64,000 bases of DNA from Actinoplanes sp. M2I2 (lineage in GTDB: Bacteria > Actinomycetota > Actinomycetes > Mycobacteriales > Micromonosporaceae), in the NCBI RefSeq assembly GCF_023544445.1, contig NZ_JALPVJ010000013.1:186001-250000 (forward strand), given 5' to 3'. Made by a program: the position numbers and the translations under genes. The notes beneath the pieces were generated by a model that worked only from the letters and a program-made list of their open reading frames with translations, made no database searches and was not told the origin of the DNA. Below are positions 58,685 to 64,000 of the stretch, one piece after another (positions within the stretch are counted from its first letter, which is position 1; each line of letters starts with the position of its first letter).

Positions 58685-61510
58685 TCAGCGTGGGGAGGAG
58701 CTCAGATTCCGCAGCGCTGCCGGCAGGTGCGCGCGCTTGCTGATGCCTAGTTTTGGGAAGATCCGGTACAGCACTGCTCCGACGGTGCGGTGCGACAGAT
58801 AGATCTGGTCGGCTATCTCCTTGTTGGTCAGGCCGGACGCGGCCAGCTCGGCGATCCGCAGCTCTCGCGGTGTCAGGTCGGGGTGCCCCCGGCCCGGCGC
58901 CGCCTGCGGCTGGTTCGGCATGCCCGAGGCCCGGAGCTCACCCTCGGCCCGGGCGGCCCACCGCACCGCCCGCGCCTCCCGGAACGCGTGCAGCGCCAGG
59001 GCCAGGTGGTCGTGCGACTCGGTGGCGCGACGTTGGCGGCGCAACCATCGGCCGTACAGGAGCCGGGTCCGCGCCGTTTCCAGGAGGGCGCCGGCCTCGG
59101 CGCCGGCAACGATGGAAGCCTCGAAGCGGGCCGCGGCGTCGTCGCCGTCGGCCACGAGCGCGAGCGCCCGTTCGACGATCATGGTCAGCCGGGGTGAGCC
59201 GAACGCGGCCGCCTGGTCCGACGCGTCGCGCAGGCAGTCGGCGACCTCCGGCGCCCGGCCGAGCTGGACGGCGACCTCGGTGAGATCGGCCAGGGACCAC
59301 AGGGCGCGGATGGGATGCCATCGGAGTTGCCACAGATGCGCCCACGCGTCCATCGGGCGATTCTCTTCCAGTGCCAGCAGACCGGCCGCCCAATGCCCGT
59401 CCAGCGCCGCCATACCGCCGGCTTGGGCGGGTGTCTCGCCGAGCTGGCCGAGCATCTCCCGGGCCGCCCGGTGGTCGCCCAGCCAGACGTGACTGAGCGC
59501 CGCCCCGGCCGCGGCCATGCCGGCGATGTGCTGGGCGCTGCTGTTACCGCTCAGATGGAAAGCGTGGTCCGCGTCGGCCAGCGCACCGGACAGGTCGCCG
59601 GCCAGGAAACGCTGGATGCCCCGTCCTCGCAGGCACTGCGCCTCGTCGACCGGCGCGCCCGTCCGCTGTGAGATCTCCACCCCGGCGTGCCAGGCGGCGA
59701 GCGCGGTCTCATGATCATGGACGGCCTCGGCGGCGATCGCTCCGGCGATCATCCCGTAGGCGGTCTCCGGCACCCGGCCGACCAGTTCCCGGACGGCGGG
59801 CCTGAGCAGCGCCGCCCGTGCCGGCGGGACGATCGTGGCCAGCGCCAGCGTCTTCATCGGTGACGACGATTCGATGGCGTCGAGATCGGCTTCGACGCTG
59901 CGCCACTCCTGCTGCGGGAGGTTCTTGCCGCGGCAGTTGATGGCGGCACACCACAGAATGCTGATCCGCTGGTCGGGATAGCCGCGCCCGCCGCGCCCGC
60001 CCAGCCGGCGACTCATCGAGCGGAGGTCGGCGGTGGCCATTCCCCTGAGCGAAGCGACCATGCTGATGGCCAGGTGGGTCACGGCTATCCGGACGATGGA
60101 GTCGGGGTCGTCGGCCAGCTCCCTGGCCTCGCGCAACAGCAGACCCGCGCTGTCGAGCTGGCCGGCCATGTTGGCGGCCTGCGCGGCGAGCGCGAGCCTG
60201 CGGCCACGGTTGCGTGTCAGGGGAGTCAGGTGGGCCGAACGGGAGAAGGCCGCCGACGCCTCGGCCTGGGCTCCGCGTTCCTGCGCCCGGCGTGCGGCCT
60301 GCTCCAGGGAGGCCGCCACGGATTCGTCGTGGTCGGTGCTCGCCGCGGCGCGATGCCAGGCGACCCGGCCGGCGTCGGTGGTCACGTCGGCCAGAACGAG
60401 GTGCGCCCGGATGACGTCGGCGGCGGGGGCCGACCCGTACACCGCTGAGGGCAGGATCGGGTGCCGGAAGGCGAGGGTGTCGCCGGTCAGCGCGACCAGT
60501 CCGGTGCGCTGCAGAGGTGTCATGTCGGCGGCGTCGAGGCCCAGGCGCAGGGCCGCGGTCATCACCTCGGGCAGGGACATCCCCGCACCGGCCGCGGCGA
60601 GGAGCAACAGGGTCCGGCTGCGCTCGGGCAGCTCGGCCACCCGGTCCAGGAAGGCGGTCTCCAACCGGCCGGTGTTCGCCCGATCCGTCGGCTCCCAGGT
60701 CTCGCCGATCGGCCGGCTGCGCTCGAGAGCAGCCGCCAGCTCCAGGGCGACCAGGGGGTTCCCGCGCGCGGCGCGCACGATGCCGGCCCGGCGCGAGACG
60801 TCCGGCGCGCCGGTGGAACGGTCGAGGATCGTGGCGATCGAGTCGTCCGGCAACGGCCGCAGACGCACCCGCTCGGCCGCGACCGACCGCAGCTCCACGG
60901 GATTGCCCTCCTCCCGCAGCGTGGTGATCAGCACGACCGGCAGGTGCCGGATCCGGCGGGCGATGAAGGCGATCACATCGACACTGGACCGGTCGAGCCA
61001 GTGGACGTCCTCCACCACCAGCAGCAACGGCCGGCGATGAGCCGCCTCCTCGACCAGGCCGAGCGCGCCCAGACTGATCATGAGGCGGTGCGGGCGGTCG
61101 CCGGGAGACAGGCCGAGGGCGGTCGACAGGGCGGCGCGCTGCCGGGCCGGTACGGCGGTGAGCCCACCCAGCAGAGGCTGAAGAAGCTGATGCAGCCCAC
61201 TGAAGCCGGGCGCCGCGCCGTTCTGGATGCCGGCGCACTGAACCTGTCGCAGGCCGGCGGCCCGGCCGGCCCGGGCCGCCGCGGCGACCAGAGCGGTCTT
61301 GCCGATGCCCGGCTCACCGTCGACGATGGCGACCGTGCCCTCGTACGGAAGGCGCCCGAAGCTTCGAGTCAGCCGGTCCAGCTCCTCGTCGCGACCGATG
61401 ATGTGCCGGGATCGCGCCGCCTGCGCGGCGGCCCTTCTCCCGCGTGTTGTCCGGTCGCGCTCGGCCGGCGCGCCGGGCAGCCGATCACCGGCGGGGATGC
61501 GGGGGCTCAC
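58685..61510 (-). CDS. LuxR/MalT-type large regulator (AAA ATPase + TPR + LuxR HTH)
   Basis: The GTG at 61510 overlaps the stop of the preceding gene (GTGA) and gives 941 residues. After a variable start, IIGRDEELDRLTRSF opens the AAA ATPase with P-loop GEPGIGKT at 65-72 and LLLVVEDVHWLDRSS as Walker B; this is the LAL (large ATP-binding LuxR) class. The centre is TPR-like helices. The last 65 residues are the LuxR helix-turn-helix: LTPRELRIAELAASGLTNKE, IADQIYLSHRTVGAVLYRIF. LAL proteins are pathway activators. It is paralogous to the gene upstream (shared YGRWLRR and HTH) and translationally coupled to it. Confidence 0.94.
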   Translation of the reverse strand: MSPRIPAGDRLPGAPAERDRTTRGRRAAAQAARSRHIIGRDEELDRLTRSFGRLPYEGTVAIVDGEPGIGKTALVAAAARAGRAAGLRQVQCAGIQNGAAPGFSGLHQLLQPLLGGLTAVPARQRAALSTALGLSPGDRPHRLMISLGALGLVEEAAHRRPLLLVVEDVHWLDRSSVDVIAFIARRIRHLPVVLITTLREEGNPVELRSVAAERVRLRPLPDDSIATILDRSTGAPDVSRRAGIVRAARGNPLVALELAAALERSRPIGETWEPTDRANTGRLETAFLDRVAELPERSRTLLLLAAAGAGMSLPEVMTAALRLGLDAADMTPLQRTGLVALTGDTLAFRHPILPSAVYGSAPAADVIRAHLVLADVTTDAGRVAWHRAAASTDHDESVAASLEQAARRAQERGAQAEASAAFSRSAHLTPLTRNRGRRLALAAQAANMAGQLDSAGLLLREARELADDPDSIVRIAVTHLAISMVASLRGMATADLRSMSRRLGGRGGRGYPDQRISILWCAAINCRGKNLPQQEWRSVEADLDAIESSSPMKTLALATIVPPARAALLRPAVRELVGRVPETAYGMIAGAIAAEAVHDHETALAAWHAGVEISQRTGAPVDEAQCLRGRGIQRFLAGDLSGALADADHAFHLSGNSSAQHIAGMAAAGAALSHVWLGDHRAAREMLGQLGETPAQAGGMAALDGHWAAGLLALEENRPMDAWAHLWQLRWHPIRALWSLADLTEVAVQLGRAPEVADCLRDASDQAAAFGSPRLTMIVERALALVADGDDAAARFEASIVAGAEAGALLETARTRLLYGRWLRRQRRATESHDHLALALHAFREARAVRWAARAEGELRASGMPNQPQAAPGRGHPDLTPRELRIAELAASGLTNKEIADQIYLSHRTVGAVLYRIFPKLGISKRAHLPAALRNLSSSPR

Positions 61511-64000
61511 CGGGCGTCGATCAGGGCCTGGCCGACCTGGCGGCGGTCGGTGATGGACAACTTGGCGAAGGCCCGGTAGAGGTGGCTGCCGATCGTCCGG
61601 TGCGACAGGAGCAACTGGGCGGCGATCTCGCGGTTGGACAGACCGTCGGCGGCGAGCTCGGCCACCTGTCGCTCCTGAGGGGTCAGGCTCTCGCGGTACC
61701 GGCATTCCGTGGTTGCCGGGCGGGTGGATCCGGCCCCGGCGGCCGCCAGCTCCCGGTGCGCCAGTGTCGCCCAGGGTTGTGCCCCGGCCGTGCCGAAGAC
61801 GGCCATCGCGGTCGACAGGTGCTCCCTCGACCGGACGATTCGGCGCCGGCGTCGCAACCACCGTCCGTAGGCCAGATGGCTCCGGCCGAACTCGAGCACC
61901 GAGCCCGCCCGCTCCGCGGCGACGATCGAGGCTTCGTACGACCCCTGGGCGTTCGCCGACGAGTCGAGCAGAGCCCGCGCTCGGTGGGTCAGGGCCAGCA
62001 GGTGGTCCGAGCGCAGCGTCCGGGCGTGCGCCTCCACGGCCGTCACCTGGTCGGTCACCAGGCCGGCCCGGCCCGACATGACGGCCGCCTCGGCGCAGTC
62101 CGCCACCGCCCACGCGGCCGTCACGGGGTGGGACCCGACGGCCTGGAGGTCGATCCACGCCGCCCGGTAGCGGCCCTGGACCAGGGCGGTGAGCCCGGAC
62201 GCCCAGCCACGACGGGCCCTCGTGGAGGACCACGACGCCGGCTCGTGCCGAGGGCTCGTCGCGTCGCCGCGCTCGGTTCCCTCACCGATCCAGGCCTGGG
62301 CGACAGCCAGGACAGCGTGAGCCTCGGCCTCGACCGCTCCGAGCCCGAGCGCGGAAGCCATCCGGCGGGCTTCGCACGCCTCGGCGGACGCCTGCCGCAG
62401 ATCTCCGGACAGCACCCGCAGCATTGACAGGCAGAGCAGTTCCTGAGCATGGTCCGCCGAGCGGCCACCGTCCCGGAGCAGCCGCGCCGACCTTTCGTGG
62501 ACGGCGACGGCCCCGTCCCGGTCGTGGACGGCCTGGGCTGCTCGTCCCAGGACACTCAGCAGTGCCGGGTCATCGCTCGTGCCGCCCAGTTCGCCCAGCC
62601 GGTCGCGAAGGGCCGCGCCGTGGCCGAGCGGGTCGAGGATGGCCAGCGCGGCCGCGCGGACGGGGTCCCACCGCGCCGGGTCCAGCGCCGCGAGCTCGGC
62701 CGTGGCTTCCTCGAGCACCCGCGCCGGCTGGGTGCAGGTCGTCGACAACACCGCGGCCGCGGTCAGCAGCCGCACTCGCTCGGCCGTTCGGGACCGCCCG
62801 GTCAGGTCGGCCAACCGGCGCGACAGGGTCAGCAGCAACGGGACGTCCCCGGCGCCCGTGCCGCGGCTGCTGCGGTCGCCGGCGCGGGTGATCGCTAGGG
62901 TGGTCACGTCCGGCGATTCCCCGGCAGCCGCGTAGGCCTCGTGCAGGAGGCGGTCGGTGGTGGAGGTCTGGCCGGCCTGACGGGCGAGCTCAGCCGCGTC
63001 GCCCAGGCGTTCCGCTCGCCCGTCGATGCCGGGCGACAGATCGGCCGACCACTTCAGCACGGTGATCGCCTCGGTCAGAGCTCCCCGCCTGGTCGCCCGG
63101 CGGGCGGCCTGTTCCAGCGCGGCGGCGACCTTCCCGTCCTGATGCGGTGTCGCGGCGGCCAGGTGCCGGGCGGCCTGCAGCGGCTCACCACTGACGCGGG
63201 CCAGAGCCCGGTGGACGGCGATCCGGTCGGTCATCGGGGCGTCGGCGTACACGATGGCGGCGAGCAGCGGCTGCCGGAGCACGAGTCGCTCGCCGCTGAG
63301 GTCGAGCAGACCGCGCCGGGTCAGCTCCCGGGCGTCGGCCGGGCCGGTGCCCATCGACGAACCGGCCCGCACCAGCTCCGAGGTCGTCGCCGGCGCGGCG
63401 GCCGCGGCACACAACAACAGCAGACGAGTGGACTCGGGCAGCGTTCTCACCTCGTCGAGGAAGGAGTTCGCCAGCCTGTCGGTCGGGGGGAACCCGCTCA
63501 GCTTCCGGGCCGGACCGGAGGCGTACTCGACCAGGGCCAGCGGGTTGCCCGCGGCGAACTCGAGAATGCGGGAGCGCTCGGCCGAGGACAGGTCGCGGGC
63601 CGAAAGCCTCAACAACTCCTCGGCTTCGCATTCGCTCATCGGCGTCAGGCAGGTGAGTGTTTCCGGCGCCGGCGCGCCGGCCGAGCCGTCAACGGTGCGG
63701 CTGGTCGCCAGCAGGACGACAGACGTGCGGGTGATCTCGCCGGCGACGAATGACAACACCTCGGCGGACGAGGCATCCAGCCACTGCCAGTCGTCGACGA
63801 GGAGCACCACCGGCCGGCGGGCGGCGGCCCGTTCCAGCAGTCCCAGGACGGCGAGGCCCACGGCCGGCAGGTCCGGGTCCGGTCCGTCGAGCTCGCTGAA
63901 GGCCGTCGACAGGGCCGTCCGTTGCCGGTGCGAAAGCCCGGACAGGTTGTCCAGCAGGGGATACACGGCCTCGTGCAGGTGCCAGAGCTGGTGGGCCCGG
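61507..64000 (-). CDS. LuxR/MalT-type large regulator, N-terminus beyond the right edge
   Basis: The frame is open to the right edge, so the first ~60-80 residues with the Walker A motif are missing. An in-frame ATG at 63966 is internal: upstream sequence HQLWHLHEAVYPLLDNLSGL continues the pattern that the paralogue downstream has as LHQLLQPLLGGL. Visible are Walker B VVLLVDDWQWLDASSAEVLS, the helical lid, TPR-like repeats and the C-terminal LuxR HTH (LTPQERQVAELAADGLSNRE, IAAQLLLSHRTIGSHLYRAF). The two tandem LAL genes differ strongly in the middle, so they probably read different signals while binding similar DNA. Confidence 0.93.
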   Translation of the reverse strand, partial: RAHQLWHLHEAVYPLLDNLSGLSHRQRTALSTAFSELDGPDPDLPAVGLAVLGLLERAAARRPVVLLVDDWQWLDASSAEVLSFVAGEITRTSVVLLATSRTVDGSAGAPAPETLTCLTPMSECEAEELLRLSARDLSSAERSRILEFAAGNPLALVEYASGPARKLSGFPPTDRLANSFLDEVRTLPESTRLLLLCAAAAAPATTSELVRAGSSMGTGPADARELTRRGLLDLSGERLVLRQPLLAAIVYADAPMTDRIAVHRALARVSGEPLQAARHLAAATPHQDGKVAAALEQAARRATRRGALTEAITVLKWSADLSPGIDGRAERLGDAAELARQAGQTSTTDRLLHEAYAAAGESPDVTTLAITRAGDRSSRGTGAGDVPLLLTLSRRLADLTGRSRTAERVRLLTAAAVLSTTCTQPARVLEEATAELAALDPARWDPVRAAALAILDPLGHGAALRDRLGELGGTSDDPALLSVLGRAAQAVHDRDGAVAVHERSARLLRDGGRSADHAQELLCLSMLRVLSGDLRQASAEACEARRMASALGLGAVEAEAHAVLAVAQAWIGEGTERGDATSPRHEPASWSSTRARRGWASGLTALVQGRYRAAWIDLQAVGSHPVTAAWAVADCAEAAVMSGRAGLVTDQVTAVEAHARTLRSDHLLALTHRARALLDSSANAQGSYEASIVAAERAGSVLEFGRSHLAYGRWLRRRRRIVRSREHLSTAMAVFGTAGAQPWATLAHRELAAAGAGSTRPATTECRYRESLTPQERQVAELAADGLSNREIAAQLLLSHRTIGSHLYRAFAKLSITDRRQVGQALIDAR

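Overview
The window is about 70% GC. It has actinobacterial gene order, many GTG starts behind GGAGG-type ribosome sites, many paired regulators, AfsR/BTAD and LuxR giants, secreted hydrolases and SAV2177-type methyltransferases. The repertoire points to a soil Micromonosporaceae-like actinomycete (Actinoplanes relatives); the genus is an inference from gene content only. No rRNA, tRNA, CRISPR array or intact insertion sequence was seen.

Layout. 1-1.1 kb: the tail of an aldo/keto reductase, converging on a FadR-type regulator. 1.4-15.2 kb: the most striking block, a four-gene operon-like row. It encodes an FG-GAP/DNRLRE secreted protein, a LamG/DNRLRE secreted protein, a 2045-residue RHS/YD-repeat protein with an unfamiliar ~260-residue C-terminal tip, and an overlapping small gene made of two diverged copies of one ~105-residue unit. 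It reads as a polymorphic toxin with its immunity protein. 15.4-18.0 kb: two related AraC-type regulators around a TetR gene, then a methyltransferase. 18.4-20.6 kb: an unusual secreted fusion of a trypsin-like protease, an SGNH esterase and a VCBS/FG-GAP propeller. 20.9-28.2 kb: a MetE-like protein of lower GC and a minus-strand set (cupin, FAD oxidase, double SnoaL-like protein, VOC protein) divergent from an AraC regulator, then a Tat-exported epoxide-hydrolase-like enzyme. 28.3-33.1 kb: a divergent SDR/MerR pair with a readable operator, a stretch of broken gene tails, an ECF sigma factor with its membrane partner, and an FAD monooxygenase.

33.3-40.7 kb: a large subtilase, a small OB-like protein, an XRE regulator, a DUF1330 protein behind two tandem AT-rich operators, an aldo/keto reductase, and a secreted GH16 glucanase with a ricin-type lectin. 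41-51.3 kb: envelope functions (lipoprotein polysaccharide deacetylase with an LCP ligase, pentapeptide protein, FUSC-like exporter, LtrA), an Asp/Arg/Gly-repeat secreted protein, and small metabolic genes. 51.5-55.5 kb: an AfsR-type regulator and a YhgE-like membrane protein. 55.5-58.6 kb: a recently disturbed region with an ISAs1-type transposase scar, an HxlR regulator with a leader ORF and a 31-bp dyad, a lower-GC quinone oxidoreductase, and an alpha/beta hydrolase. 58.7-64 kb: two tandem paralogous LuxR/MalT-type ATPase regulators, overlapping by 4 bp; the second runs off the right edge.

Together the region is accessory: regulator-enzyme pairs for stress or xenobiotic chemistry, secreted degradative enzymes, and one competition (RHS) system. 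Strong perfect hairpins close most convergent gene pairs and confirm many gene ends.
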